A stretch of DNA of 64,000 bases from Brevibacterium yomogidense (GCF_900163715.1 NZ_FWFF01000001.1:62001-126000); one strand, 5' to 3'. Counted from the first letter of the stretch, positions 19,171 through 28,443 are shown. Notes: generated by a model not told the origin, from the letters alone. Program-made: numbers and translations.

Positions 19171-20531
19171 TCCGCCTCGACAGCATCGACGCCGCGCTGG
19201 CAGCGCTGCGCGACCGCCGACCCGTCGTCGTCGTCGACGATGAGGACCGGGAGAACGAGGGCGACCTCATCATGCCCGCCGTCGCGATGACGCCGGAGTG
19301 GATGGGCTTCATGATCCGGCACACCTCGGGCGTCGTGTGCGCACCCATGCCGGAGGCCCGCGCACGCGCACTCGACCTCCCGCCCATGACACAGGTCAAC
19401 GAAGACGCGAAGGGCACCGCCTACACGCTCACGTGCGACGCCGCCGCCGGCATCACGACCGGCATCAGCGCCGCCGACCGCACGGTCACCGTGCACACGC
19501 TCGCCGCGCAGTCACCGGATCCCACGGCGATCACGCGACCGGGCCACGTGCTGCCCCTCATCGCCCGCGACGGCGGTGTGCGCGAGCGCCCCGGACACAC
19601 GGAGGCCGGGGTCGAGCTGTGCCGCCTGACCGACAGCGGTGAGGTCGCCGTCATCGCGGAGCTCGTCCATGACGCGGGTCCGATGATGCGAGGCGAGGAC
19701 CTGCGGACGTTCGCGGACGCCCATGGCCTGCCGCTCGTGTCCATCGCGGATCTCATCGTCCACCTCGACGCGCGGGACGGCGGTGCCGTCACGACCGTCC
19801 CGGAGGACGACACCCCCACCGCGCCCGAGGTCGTCGGCACCGAGCCCGTCGCCCTCCCCACTCCGCAGGGCACCTTCCTCACCCGCGCGTGGCGGGAGCT
19901 GGACTCGGCGGGACGGTCCGGCATCGAGCACCTCACGCTCGAGGCGGTCGCCCCCGCATCGGCTGGTTCCGCCCCCGCGTCGGCCGGAGCTGCCTCCACA
20001 ACGGCTGCCGCGGCCTCGTCGCAGGACTCGCCTCTGGTGCGCGTCCACTCCGAGTGCCTCACGGGGGACGCGTTCGGCTCGCACCGCTGCGACTGCGGCG
20101 AACAGCTGGAGACGTCGCTCGACCTCATCGCGCAGCACGGCGGCGTGGTCGTCTACGTGCGCGGACACGAGGGCCGGGGCATCGGCCTGTGGGAGAAGAT
20201 CCGCGCGTACTCGCTGCAGGAGGCCGGTGCGGACACGGTCGACGCGAACCTCCAGCTGGGTCACCCCGAGGACGCCCGTGACTACCGCGCGGCGGCCGCG
20301 ATCCTCACTGCTCTGGATGTCTCGCGCGTCCGCCTGCTCACGAACAACCCCGCGAAGATCCGGGCGCTCGAGGCCCTGGGGGTCGAGGTCGTCGAGCGGA
20401 TCCCCGTCGAGACCACGGCCCGCCCCCAGAACGCGCGCTACCTCGATACGAAGCGCACGCGGATGCAGCACCTCCTGGGCGGGAGCACCTCGCCCTCCCC
20501 TTCCACGCCCTCCGACCGAAAGGCATCCTGA
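19167..20531 (+). CDS. ribBA: bifunctional DHBP synthase / GTP cyclohydrolase II
   Basis: 454 residues. The N-terminal RibB domain carries [15 protein letters not shown] and [11 protein letters not shown] and makes 3,4-dihydroxy-2-butanone 4-phosphate. The C-terminal RibA domain carries the zinc cysteines in [17 protein letters not shown] and the GHEGRGIGL motif and opens the GTP imidazole ring. An Ala/Ser/Pro linker ([20 protein letters not shown]) has grown inside the start of the RibA domain. ATGA overlap upstream, TGATG overlap with ribH downstream: tightly coupled operon. Confidence 0.95.
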   Translation: MIRLDSIDAALAALRDRRPVVVVDDEDRENEGDLIMPAVAMTPEWMGFMIRHTSGVVCAPMPEARARALDLPPMTQVNEDAKGTAYTLTCDAAAGITTGISAADRTVTVHTLAAQSPDPTAITRPGHVLPLIARDGGVRERPGHTEAGVELCRLTDSGEVAVIAELVHDAGPMMRGEDLRTFADAHGLPLVSIADLIVHLDARDGGAVTTVPEDDTPTAPEVVGTEPVALPTPQGTFLTRAWRELDSAGRSGIEHLTLEAVAPASAGSAPASAGAASTTAAAASSQDSPLVRVHSECLTGDAFGSHRCDCGEQLETSLDLIAQHGGVVVYVRGHEGRGIGLWEKIRAYSLQEAGADTVDANLQLGHPEDARDYRAAAAILTALDVSRVRLLTNNPAKIRALEALGVEVVERIPVETTARPQNARYLDTKRTRMQHLLGGSTSPSPSTPSDRKAS

Positions 20532-21049
20532 TGGCCCACCACGGCGCCCCCTCCCCCGCACTCACTCCGGCCGATCCGCAGAATCCCGAGGACTCCCTCA
20601 GCAGCCTCCGCGCTGTGATCCTCGCCGCCTCCTGGCATGACACCGTCATGGACGGGCTCATCGCAGGCGCCGAGCGCGCAGCCTCGGACGCCGGCATCGA
20701 CGCGGAGGTCGTCCGCGTGCCCGGCAGCTTCGAGCTGCCAGTCGCCGCGGCGGAACTCGCCGATCGGTACGACGCGGTCGTCGCGCTGGGCGTCGTGATC
20801 CGCGGCGGCACGCCGCACTTCGACTACGTGTGCCAGGCGGCGACGGACGGCCTCACCAGGGTGTCGATCGATTCCCGCACCCCGGTGGGATTCGGGCTTC
20901 TGACCTGCGATGACGATGCACAGGCGCTCAACCGTGCGGGGCTCGCCGACCGCGGCGACGGCCAGCCGTCCGTCGAGGACAAGGGGTACGAGGCGACCGC
21001 CGCCGCACTGCAGACCGCCGCACTGCTCCGCAGCGTTCGCCGCAGCTGA
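20531..21049 (+). CDS. ribH: 6,7-dimethyl-8-ribityllumazine synthase
   Basis: 172 residues. Motifs [27 protein letters not shown] (with the catalytic His) and [17 protein letters not shown] are diagnostic. It condenses the RibA/D and RibB products to lumazine, the substrate of RibE, and forms an icosahedral or pentameric shell. The C-terminus ends in [20 protein letters not shown]. Its start overlaps the ribBA stop by one base. Last gene of the riboflavin operon; no obvious terminator follows within the next 180 bases. Confidence 0.96.
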   Translation: MAHHGAPSPALTPADPQNPEDSLSSLRAVILAASWHDTVMDGLIAGAERAASDAGIDAEVVRVPGSFELPVAAAELADRYDAVVALGVVIRGGTPHFDYVCQAATDGLTRVSIDSRTPVGFGLLTCDDDAQALNRAGLADRGDGQPSVEDKGYEATAAALQTAALLRSVRRS

Positions 21050-21233
21050 GGCGCCTGTTCGGGGGCCGGGTGGAATCCGCTGCAGTGGACGTGCTCCAGG
21101 ACTTCTGCGACGATTCCCTCCGGCCTCGCGCCGCCGGCAGGACCACTCTGGTCGTGCACGATCCCGAAGCGCCTGCATCGTCGCGACGATCATTCGTCGA
21201 GAGATGCGGGAGAAGGAAGATCCGAGCCGCGTC

Positions 21234-22925
21234 ATGCAAGACACCCCCAATGAACAGAGTACGACCACCATGAGACAGGGTCGTCGGCGTTCCCGCCTCA
21301 TGCTGTGGATGACGCTGGGCGCCATCGTCATGGTGTCCGCGTACAGCGCGATCTTCCTGGCCCTCATGGACCGCGAGGACCGGCCCTACGACTGGATCGA
21401 CGCCGTCTACTGGACGATCACCACCATGTCCACACTCGGCTACGGCGACATCACCTTCTCCTCCAGCGCGGGCCGTCTCTTCTCGATGCTGGTCCTCGCC
21501 AGCGGGATCCTGCTCATCCTGGTGCTTCTGCCCTTCCTGTTCGTGCAGTTCATCGTGCGGCCCTGGATGGAGCAGCTGGAGAGGGCACGGGCGCCGCGCA
21601 GCGTGCCGGAGCACCTGCGCGGACACCTGATCCTGGTCGGCTTCGACGACGTGACCCAGACGCTGATCGCCCGTGCGAAGCGGGCCAGGACACCGGCCGT
21701 CGTACTCGTGGAGGATCCTGCGGAGGCCAGCCGCCTCCACGATGAGGGCTACCAGGCGATGGTCGGTCCCCTGGACTCTCCCGCCACGTATCGCAAGGCA
21801 GGGGTCGAGCGGGCCGTCATGGTCGTGTCGACGCAGGCCGATACGACGAACACCAACGTCGCGTTCACCGTGAGGCAGGTGAACAAGAGCGCCAAGATCG
21901 CGGTGACGGCGGACAAGGACGCCTCGGTCGACGTCTTGGAGCTGGCGGGCGCGGACCATGTCTTCCAGCTCAGCTCGAGCCTCGGGCGCGAACTCGCGAA
22001 CCGTGCGGTCGGCACCCGCGGCCATGCCCACGTGGTCGGCTCGATCGGACACACGCTCATCGCTGAGGCCGCTGTGCGGGGCACACCCCTGGTCGGCCTC
22101 ACGCTCGATCAGGTCACGCACCACCTGAAGTGCCCCGCTCGGATCCTCGCGATCATGCAGCGGGGGCGGCTGCGGCCCATGGGACCGGACAGCAGGATCG
22201 ATGAGAGGGCCGTCCTGATCCTGGCCGGCTCGCGCAGTGAGCTGGACACCTTCAACGACCAGTTCCAGAGTCCCGAAGGCGTGGAGAGTCCCGTGCTGAT
22301 CCTCGGGGGCGGACGGGTCGGGCGGGCCGTCGCCGGGACGCTCCGCGACTCCCGCGTGCCCACGACGATCGTCGAGAAGGTCCCCGGACGGGCGCCCGCC
22401 GGCTTCACCGTCGTCGAAGGGGATGCCTCCGAGATCGAGATCCTGAACGCCGCAGGACTCTCAGCGGCCTCCGCAGTCGTGATCACGACCCATGACGACG
22501 ATTTCAACGTGTACCTCACCCTCTACTGCCGCCGGCTGCGCCCCGATCTGCAGATCGTCGCCCGCGCGACATCGGAGCGCAACGTGGCGACCCTCTACCG
22601 CGCGGGAGCGGACAGTGTCCTGTCCTACGCCACGATCGGCGCCACCGCACTGTGGAACGAGCTCGGCCGTGCCCACCGAGTCGTCATCGCGGAGGGCAAC
22701 GAGCTGTTCTCGGTTCCCCGCCCGCGTTCACTGGGTGGCGCGGCACTGCGGGACGAGAAGATCCACGATGCGACTGGATGTCACATCGTCGCGGCGATCG
22801 ACTCCCACGGGACCCTGCACGTCGAGACCGCAGGCATCCCCACCGAAGACCTCACGCACGTGGTGCTGCTGGGCGATCGCCACGCGGAGCGCGCGTTCCG
22901 GAACACGTATGCGAAGGGACGCTGA
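21234..22925 (+). CDS. two-TM potassium channel with tandem RCK (TrkA-N) domains
   Basis: 563 residues from ATG 21234. An N-terminal pore module has two membrane helices flanking TITTMSTLGYGDITFSS, which contains the K+ selectivity filter variant. Two TrkA-type nucleotide-binding modules follow: HLILVGFDDVTQTLIARA and VLILGGGRVGRAVAGTL, each with TrkA-C-like sequence after it. It should be a ligand-gated K+ channel in the cytoplasmic membrane. Start is uncertain: ATG 21204 and ATG 21270 are also in frame; AAGGAAGA lies 13 bases before 21234. It sits between the riboflavin and carotenoid operons with no evident functional link. Confidence 0.85.
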   Translation: MQDTPNEQSTTTMRQGRRRSRLMLWMTLGAIVMVSAYSAIFLALMDREDRPYDWIDAVYWTITTMSTLGYGDITFSSSAGRLFSMLVLASGILLILVLLPFLFVQFIVRPWMEQLERARAPRSVPEHLRGHLILVGFDDVTQTLIARAKRARTPAVVLVEDPAEASRLHDEGYQAMVGPLDSPATYRKAGVERAVMVVSTQADTTNTNVAFTVRQVNKSAKIAVTADKDASVDVLELAGADHVFQLSSSLGRELANRAVGTRGHAHVVGSIGHTLIAEAAVRGTPLVGLTLDQVTHHLKCPARILAIMQRGRLRPMGPDSRIDERAVLILAGSRSELDTFNDQFQSPEGVESPVLILGGGRVGRAVAGTLRDSRVPTTIVEKVPGRAPAGFTVVEGDASEIEILNAAGLSAASAVVITTHDDDFNVYLTLYCRRLRPDLQIVARATSERNVATLYRAGADSVLSYATIGATALWNELGRAHRVVIAEGNELFSVPRPRSLGGAALRDEKIHDATGCHIVAAIDSHGTLHVETAGIPTEDLTHVVLLGDRHAERAFRNTYAKGR

Positions 22926-22952
22926 GCGCACGGATCAGGGACAATGGCAGTC

Positions 22953-24008
22953 ATGCCCACCCTGCAGCACCGCTCCCCCGCGGACCACTACACACGGACC
23001 GCGCGCGCCGCTGCCCGGACGGTGATGCGGAGCTACTCGACGTCGTTCACGCTCGCGTCCTCCGCCCTGCCGCGCCGCATCCGCACCCACATCGAAGCGC
23101 TCTACGCGATGGTGCGGGTGGCGGATGAAGTGGTGGACGGAGCGTGGACGGGTGCCTCGCCCCAGAACGTCATCGGCGAGCTCGACCGGTTCGAGCAGGT
23201 CATCGCCCAGGCGGTGGAGCGCGGATTCTCCACGGATCTCGTCGCCCACGCGTTCGCGGCGAGTGCCCGTGCGACGGGCATCGGTCCCGCGCAGTGGGAG
23301 CCGTTCTTCGCCTCGATGCGCTCCGACGTACCAGCCGACCAGCCTCCACCCCCACCGAACCAGGACCTACCAACTTTCATCAGACCGCACACCAAAGAAG
23401 TTGTGCGGTCTGATGAAAGCTGGTGGGAACAGACTGCTGATAGTCAGTGGGAACAGACGGCACATGCGCGGGCGCTGACCGACGACGAGCTCGCCCGCTA
23501 CATCCACGGGTCGGCCGAGGTCGTCGGCGAGATGTGCGTGCTCGCCTTCTTCGACGGGGCGCCGCTGCCCCGCGACGCGGAGGAGGCGCTGCTGCCGGGT
23601 GCCCGCGCGCTGGGCTCCGCCTTCCAGAAGGTGAACTTCGTCCGCGACCTCGCGCACGACTCCGCGCACCTGCGCCGCGGCTACCTCGTCGCACCGGGCC
23701 GCGCGTCGACGGACTTCACGGAGGAGCGGAAGGACCGCCTGGTCTTCGAGGTCTTCGATGAGCTCGCGACGGCCGCCCCGGTCATCGACGAGCTCCCGCG
23801 CACCGTCCGCGCGGCTGTGTGGACGGCGTTCGGTGTGTTCGCGGAGCTCAATCACCGCATCGCCATGACCCCGGCGCGACAGGTGGCGCGCCGGCGCGTG
23901 CGCGTCCCCGATCCGGTCAAGCTCACGATCGCAGCCCGCGCCGCGAGCGGACGCCCCCGCACCGCCTGGCCCGGGATGCCCGTGGCGTACTCGAGGAGGT
24001 CCGCATGA
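22953..24008 (+). CDS. crtB: phytoene synthase with an in-frame palindromic insertion
   Basis: Condenses two GGPP to phytoene, the first committed carotenoid step. Family motifs: RSYSTSFTLAS, IEALYAMVRVADEVVDG (first Asp-rich motif), ALGSAFQKVNFVRDLAHD (second). 351 residues. Between FFASMRSDV and ARALTDDEL about 45 residues are extra compared with the family; this part is encoded by a hairpin-forming segment (23366-23427) plus a repeated 12-mer, with lower G+C than its flanks. The frame stays open, so a functional enzyme is possible because the insertion falls in a loop. ATG 22953 is preferred over ATG 22944 on ribosome-binding-site spacing. First gene of the crt operon; ATGA overlap with crtI. 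Confidence 0.92.
   Translation: MPTLQHRSPADHYTRTARAAARTVMRSYSTSFTLASSALPRRIRTHIEALYAMVRVADEVVDGAWTGASPQNVIGELDRFEQVIAQAVERGFSTDLVAHAFAASARATGIGPAQWEPFFASMRSDVPADQPPPPPNQDLPTFIRPHTKEVVRSDESWWEQTADSQWEQTAHARALTDDELARYIHGSAEVVGEMCVLAFFDGAPLPRDAEEALLPGARALGSAFQKVNFVRDLAHDSAHLRRGYLVAPGRASTDFTEERKDRLVFEVFDELATAAPVIDELPRTVRAAVWTAFGVFAELNHRIAMTPARQVARRRVRVPDPVKLTIAARAASGRPRTAWPGMPVAYSRRSA
23366..23427. repeat. long imperfect palindrome inside crtB
   Basis: CTTTCATCAGACCGCAC (23374-23390) and its exact reverse complement (23403-23419) are separated by 12 bases. The pairing extends outward through CCTACCA and TGGTGGG with one mismatch and one wobble, giving arms of about 25 bases. The segment is A+T-richer than flanking crtB and encodes residues absent from other phytoene synthases. 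It looks like an inserted palindromic (REP- or MITE-like) element rather than native coding sequence. Confidence 0.85.
23423..23458. repeat. direct repeat of GTGGGAACAGAC in the crtB insertion
   Basis: The 12-mer GTGGGAACAGAC occurs at 23423-23434 and 23447-23458, one on each side of a 12-base spacer, directly abutting the palindrome. It may be part of the inserted element or a duplication made on insertion. It encodes the repeated WEQTA residues. Confidence 0.8.
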
Positions 24009-25717
24009 GCCGCGTCATCGTCATCGGGGCCGGCATCTCCGGCCTCGCGACCGCCGCACTCGCCGCCCAGGATGGGCACGACGTCACGGTACTCGAGCGG
24101 CTGTCCCAGGTGGGAGGCCGGGCCGCGACGCTCGAGGATGACGGCTTCCTCTTCGACACGGGACCGTCCTGGTACCTCATGCCCGAGGTGTTCGACGCGT
24201 TCTTCCGACGGTTCGGCACCACCGCGGAGCAGGAGCTCGACCTCGTCGACCTCACCCCGTCCTACCGCCTGTTCCCCGGCCACGTGCACCCGTCGGCGGC
24301 AGCAGAGACATCGAGCACAGCAGACCCGGCGAGCGGAGACCCCGGGCTCCCTGAACCCTTCGACCTCCCCGAGCCCCTCGACATCATCCCCGACCGGGCC
24401 GCCCTCCACGCGCTCTTCGAACGACTGGAGCCGGGGTCGTCGAAGGCACTCGACGACCATCTGGCGAGCGCCTCCCTGCTCTACGACCTCGCCCTCGAGC
24501 ACGCCCTGCGCACCGACTTCGGCCGCGAGCACCGGGGCGCGGCCGGGATGCCGCGGCGGGTGCGGAGTCTTGGGCGCCTCGGCGCCGGTGTGCTCGCGGG
24601 AGCGGGCAGGGATCCGCAGGCGCGAGCGGCACTGCCCCAGCTGCCCGGCCTCCTGACAGGGTCGTTCCGCGACCACATCCACTCGCGATTCCGGCATCCG
24701 CTGCTGCGGCAGATCCTGCTCTATCCGACGGTGTTCCTCGCCTCCGATCCGGGGCGCACACCTGCGCTCTACCACCTCATGAGCCGGATGGATCTGATCG
24801 ACGGGGTGAAGTACCCGATGGGCGGGATGGGCACGCTCATCGACGCGTTCACCCGCCTCGCGCTGGACGCAGGCGTCCGCATCACCACCGATGCCGAGGT
24901 CCTGTCCCTGCGCCCCGGGCCCGGCAGCAGCCGTGCGATCACCGAGGTCGTGTACCGGACCGCGGACGGGCTGCAGAGCATCGAACCCGATTGGGTCGTC
25001 GCCGCCTGCGACCTCCACCACGTGGAGACGCGCATGCTGCCGCCCAAGCTCGTGAGCGTGTCGAAGCGGGAGTGGGAGAAGCGCGACCCGGGGATGGGCG
25101 CGCTCACAGTGATGCTGGGGATCGAGGGGCGCGTGCCCGGCCTCTCCCACCACACCCTGTTCTTCACGGATGACTGGGAGACGAACTTCGCGTCCGTGTT
25201 CGGCGGGCGGGACGCGCGGCTGCCGGAGCCCGCGAGCACCTACGTGTGCGCGCCGACGGTCACGGACCCGTCCGTCGCCCCCGAGGGATGCGAGAGCCTC
25301 TTCCTGCTCGTCCCCTTCCCGGCGAATCCGACGCTGAAGGCGGGGCAGGACGAGATCGAGCGCTACGTCGACCGCGTCATCGACGCCGTCGGGGCACGAG
25401 TGGGTGCACCTGACCTGCGCTCCCGGGTCCGCGTGCGGCACGTGCGGGCGCCCGGTGATTTCGCGCTGAACCTGCGCGCGTGGTCCGGTACCGCCCTGGG
25501 TCCCGCGCACACGCTGAAGCAGAGTGCGATGTTCCGCGACTCGGTGGTCTCGCCGCAGGTGTCCAACCTCCTGCGCGCCGGGGCGTACACCGCTCCCGGG
25601 GTGGGACTGCCGATGTGCGTGATGAGTGCAGAGAACGCGTTCGATGCGCTGCGGTCGCTCGAGGGAAGGCGTGAGTCCGAGGGAGACCGTGGGGCCGAGG
25701 GGAGAGGAGACTCGTGA
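24005..25717 (+). CDS. crtI: phytoene desaturase
   Basis: 570 residues. The N-terminal FAD-binding motif is VIGAGISGLATAALAAQDGH, followed by GGRAATLEDDGFLFDTGPSWYLMPEVF, typical of CrtI. The C-terminal motif (AYTAPGVGLPMCVMSAENA) matches the second FAD contact. It desaturates phytoene stepwise to lycopene. A Ser/Ala/Glu insert with a duplicated EPFDLPEPLDI pattern (about residues 97-125) is longer than in relatives, and an acidic Gly/Arg tail follows the normal end. Translationally coupled to crtB (ATGA) and to the next cyclase gene (GTGA). Confidence 0.94.
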   Translation: MSRVIVIGAGISGLATAALAAQDGHDVTVLERLSQVGGRAATLEDDGFLFDTGPSWYLMPEVFDAFFRRFGTTAEQELDLVDLTPSYRLFPGHVHPSAAAETSSTADPASGDPGLPEPFDLPEPLDIIPDRAALHALFERLEPGSSKALDDHLASASLLYDLALEHALRTDFGREHRGAAGMPRRVRSLGRLGAGVLAGAGRDPQARAALPQLPGLLTGSFRDHIHSRFRHPLLRQILLYPTVFLASDPGRTPALYHLMSRMDLIDGVKYPMGGMGTLIDAFTRLALDAGVRITTDAEVLSLRPGPGSSRAITEVVYRTADGLQSIEPDWVVAACDLHHVETRMLPPKLVSVSKREWEKRDPGMGALTVMLGIEGRVPGLSHHTLFFTDDWETNFASVFGGRDARLPEPASTYVCAPTVTDPSVAPEGCESLFLLVPFPANPTLKAGQDEIERYVDRVIDAVGARVGAPDLRSRVRVRHVRAPGDFALNLRAWSGTALGPAHTLKQSAMFRDSVVSPQVSNLLRAGAYTAPGVGLPMCVMSAENAFDALRSLEGRRESEGDRGAEGRGDS

Positions 25718-26061
25718 GCGCTCTCATGCCGTTCGCGTACATGAGCTGTCTGCTGTTCAGCATGTTCGGGATGCTCATGCTGGACTGGCGGCACCGGCTC
25801 TTCTGGTTCGCGGACTGGAGGCGGGCCGCGATCGTCCACGCGGCCGGGGTCGCGACGTTCCTCGTGTGGGACGTGTTCGGGATCGGGCTGGGGGTGTTCT
25901 TCCGCGGCGAGACGCCCTTCATGACCGGCGTCCTGCTGGCACCGGAGCTCCCCGTCGAGGAGCTGCTGTTCCTCACCTTCCTCTGCTGGCTGACGATGAA
26001 CGTGTACGCCGGGGCGCGGAGGATCCTTCAGTGGCGCGAGCGGGTGGGGAGCGACGCATGA
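25714..26061 (+). CDS. crtYe: lycopene cyclase heterodimer subunit (C50 type)
   Basis: 115-residue membrane protein with three hydrophobic helices and the CarR-type cyclase motif PVEELLF. Together with the next gene it forms the heterodimeric cyclase that builds epsilon or gamma rings on the C50 chain in decaprenoxanthin- or sarcinaxanthin-type pathways. Starts at a GTG that overlaps the crtI stop. Order Ye before Yf is taken from the known operons; ring type cannot be told from sequence alone. Confidence 0.85.
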   Translation: MSALMPFAYMSCLLFSMFGMLMLDWRHRLFWFADWRRAAIVHAAGVATFLVWDVFGIGLGVFFRGETPFMTGVLLAPELPVEELLFLTFLCWLTMNVYAGARRILQWRERVGSDA

Positions 26062-26399
26062 CCTACTGGCTCCTCAACACTGTGTTCCTCGCGGGGGCGG
26101 TCGCCGTGCTCGTGTTCGCTCTGCGGTCGCGCGGTGCGCAGCGCTCCCCTCGCTCCCGTCTGCACCGATCCGCCCTCGTCGTCACCGCGAGCGTGCTGCT
26201 CGTGCTCACCGCCGTCTTCGACAACATCATGATCGGGGTGGGTCTGGTCGACTACGACGATGCGCGGATCTCCGGCATCAAGCTGGGGATCATGCCGGTC
26301 GAGGACTTCGCCTACACGATCTTCGCGGTGCTGGCGCTGCCGGCGCTGTGGACGCTGCTGGGTGCCAGGCGTGACGACCGCGCAGACGAGGCACGGTGA
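26058..26399 (+). CDS. crtYf: lycopene cyclase heterodimer partner subunit
   Basis: 113-residue membrane protein with three hydrophobic helices and the second cyclase motif MPVEDFAYTIF. It is the partner of the preceding gene; both are needed for ring formation in split-cyclase actinobacteria. ATG 26058 overlaps the previous stop by ATGA, and its own stop overlaps the GTG of the elongase gene. The C-terminus is short and basic/acidic (RRDDRADEAR). Confidence 0.85.
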   Translation: MTYWLLNTVFLAGAVAVLVFALRSRGAQRSPRSRLHRSALVVTASVLLVLTAVFDNIMIGVGLVDYDDARISGIKLGIMPVEDFAYTIFAVLALPALWTLLGARRDDRADEAR

Positions 26400-27355
26400 C
26401 CGACCGCCTGCCGCCGGCCCGCGTGCTGCGGCACCTCGTCGTCACGTCCCGGCCCCTCTCGTGGATCAACACCGCGTACCCGTTCGGTGCCGCGTGGCTG
26501 CTGGCCGGCGGCGGGCTCGATGCGACGTTCTGGGTGGGGTGCTTCTTCTTCCTCGTCCCCTACAACCTGGCGATGTACGGCATCAACGACGTCTTCGACT
26601 TCGAATCGGATCTGCGCAATCCGCGCAAGGGCGGCCTCGAGGGCGATGTCCTGGACCGCCGGGTCCACCGCACGGTCCTCTGGGCAGCGGCGCTCACGTG
26701 CGTGCCGTTCGTGGTGTGGCTGCTGGTGGCGGGCGGGCCCCAAGCAATCACCGCTGTCATCCCGGTCCTGGGTCTCTCCCTCTTCGCAGTCGTCGCGTAC
26801 AGCGTGCGCGGTCTGCGGTTCAAGGAGATCCCGCTGCTGGACTCGCTCACCTCGTCCACGCACTTCTCCTCCCCCGCCTGGGTGGCACTCGCCGTTCTGA
26901 GCACGTGGCCCTCACCGGCCGGCTGGTGCGGTCTGGCGGCGTTCTTCCTCTGGGGCGTGGCGAGCCAGGCGTTCGGTGCGGTCCAGGACGTGGGCCCCGA
27001 TCGCGAGGCCGGACTCGGCTCGATCGCCACCGTCCTCGGGGCGCGGGCAACGGTGTGGGTGTCGCTCGCGGGCTATGTCGCCGCGGGGGTGCTGGCCCTC
27101 GGCGCGGGGCCGGTGCTCCAGTGGGCGGCGCTGGGAGCGGTGCCGTACATCGTGTCCGTCGCGCGCTTCGTCACCGTCACGGACCAGACGTCTGCCGACG
27201 CCCACCGAGGGTGGACGACCTTCCTCTGGCTCAACTACTTGGTGGGCTTCGGGGTGACGATGCTGCTGCTCGTCCACGCAGGCGCCCTGCCTGTGCCCGG
27301 TGTGCCGTCCGCTGCCGGGCTCCTGTCCGCGGCCGGGCTTACACTCGCGACATGA
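26396..27355 (+). CDS. crtEb: lycopene elongase, UbiA-type prenyltransferase
   Basis: 319 residues with eight or nine hydrophobic helices. UbiA family signature in loop 2: YGINDVFDFESDLRNPRKG (NDxxDxxxD type), and a second Asp-rich loop AVQDVGPDREAG. In C50 carotenoid operons this enzyme adds two C5 units from DMAPP to lycopene. It lies directly after the split cyclase genes, the diagnostic arrangement. GTG start overlapping crtYf; its stop overlaps the ATG of the asparaginase gene. Confidence 0.88.
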   Translation: MTDRLPPARVLRHLVVTSRPLSWINTAYPFGAAWLLAGGGLDATFWVGCFFFLVPYNLAMYGINDVFDFESDLRNPRKGGLEGDVLDRRVHRTVLWAAALTCVPFVVWLLVAGGPQAITAVIPVLGLSLFAVVAYSVRGLRFKEIPLLDSLTSSTHFSSPAWVALAVLSTWPSPAGWCGLAAFFLWGVASQAFGAVQDVGPDREAGLGSIATVLGARATVWVSLAGYVAAGVLALGAGPVLQWAALGAVPYIVSVARFVTVTDQTSADAHRGWTTFLWLNYLVGFGVTMLLLVHAGALPVPGVPSAAGLLSAAGLTLAT

Positions 27356-28443
27356 GCGCTCCCCGACTCCACATCATCGCCCTGGGAGGCACGATCGCCT
27401 CCGCACCGCAGACCGATGCCGCCTCCGGCGTCATGCCCACCATCGGTGCGGAGCAGATCGCCGCCGCCGCACAGCTCGACACGCTCACCCTCGAAGACGA
27501 GCCGCCGCTGGTCACCTTCGAGCAGCTCGCGCAGGTGGGCTCTGGGTCGATCACGCTGACCCACCTCTTCGACGCCGTGCGGTCGATCCGGCGAGCCGCG
27601 GCCGACGGGGCGGACGGCGTCGTCCTCACGCAGGGGACGGACACGCTCGAGGATTCGGCCTTCGTCCTCGCCCTGCTCAACGACGCGGGCATCCCCGTCG
27701 TCCTCACGGGTGCGATGCGCAACCCATCCCTACCGGGCGCCGATGGCGGAGCCAATGTGCGGTCAGCCGCCCGCACGGCCCTCGATCCTCGGATGAAGGA
27801 GCTCGCAGCCGACCGTCGCCTGGCAGCTGCCCTGGTCTTCGCCGACGAGGTCTTCGACCCGCTGTCGGTCACGAAGGCGCACACGACCTCGGTCGCGGCG
27901 TTCCAGGCCGGGCTGGGCCAGGGACCGCTGGGCTGGGTCTCCGAGGACCGTCTCGTCCTGCCCCACGCCCCCGCCGCCTCCCGCGCCGTCCCCGGCTGGT
28001 CCGTGCCTGATCTGTCAGTGCCTGACCAGTCCGTGCCCGACCAGTCCGTGCCCGAGGCCCCGACGAGCGACCAGCCCACTCCCGAACCTGCACCGGCCTT
28101 CCCCCGGGTCGCGGTCCTCGAGGTGGGCCTCGACGACGACCTGTCGCTCGTGGAGGAGCTCGCCGAGGCCGGGTACGCGGGCTGCGTGCTGGCCGGCGTG
28201 GGCGGTGGCCATGTGCCGCAGTCCACCGTCGCACGAGTCGCCGCGGTGGCAGCCGAGGTCCCAGTCGTCCTGGCGTCTAGGACCGGAGCCGGCGCGACGC
28301 TCGAGCGGACCTACGGGTACCCCGGCGCGGAGATCGACCTGCTGGGACGCGGACTCGTCCCCGCGGGGACGCTCAACGCGCGGAAGGCGCGGCTGGCACT
28401 GATCCTCGCGCTCCACTTCGGCACGGACTTCCCAGTTCTCTGA
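27352..28443 (+). CDS. L-asparaginase
   Basis: 363 residues. Catalytic motifs are present: ALGGTIASA with the first active-site Thr, and LTQGTDTLEDSAF with the second Thr-Asp pair. The substrate-side DPLSVTKAHTTSVAAF is also typical of type I/II bacterial asparaginases. There is no signal peptide, so it should be cytoplasmic. A tandem repeat (VPDLSVPDQSVPDQSVPE, bases 28000-28059) is inserted between the two domains. The ATG overlaps the crtEb stop by ATGA, which would place amino-acid catabolism at the tail of the carotenoid transcript, an odd pairing. Confidence 0.9.
   Translation: MSAPRLHIIALGGTIASAPQTDAASGVMPTIGAEQIAAAAQLDTLTLEDEPPLVTFEQLAQVGSGSITLTHLFDAVRSIRRAAADGADGVVLTQGTDTLEDSAFVLALLNDAGIPVVLTGAMRNPSLPGADGGANVRSAARTALDPRMKELAADRRLAAALVFADEVFDPLSVTKAHTTSVAAFQAGLGQGPLGWVSEDRLVLPHAPAASRAVPGWSVPDLSVPDQSVPDQSVPEAPTSDQPTPEPAPAFPRVAVLEVGLDDDLSLVEELAEAGYAGCVLAGVGGGHVPQSTVARVAAVAAEVPVVLASRTGAGATLERTYGYPGAEIDLLGRGLVPAGTLNARKARLALILALHFGTDFPVL
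28000..28059. repeat. 15-bp in-frame tandem repeat in the asparaginase gene
   Basis: Four units of a 15-mer, consensus TCCGTGCCTGACCAG, encode the pentapeptide SVPDQ. Units diverge at one to four positions. It lies in a linker between the N- and C-terminal domains of the enzyme. Confidence 0.9.

Noticed and set aside
23366..23458. crtB as a frameshifted pseudogene
   Set aside because: The frame stays open through the insertion and both Asp-rich motifs are intact.
23852..25510. 552-residue minus-strand frame over crtI
   Set aside because: Exact antisense of a strongly conserved gene and without any recognisable domain.
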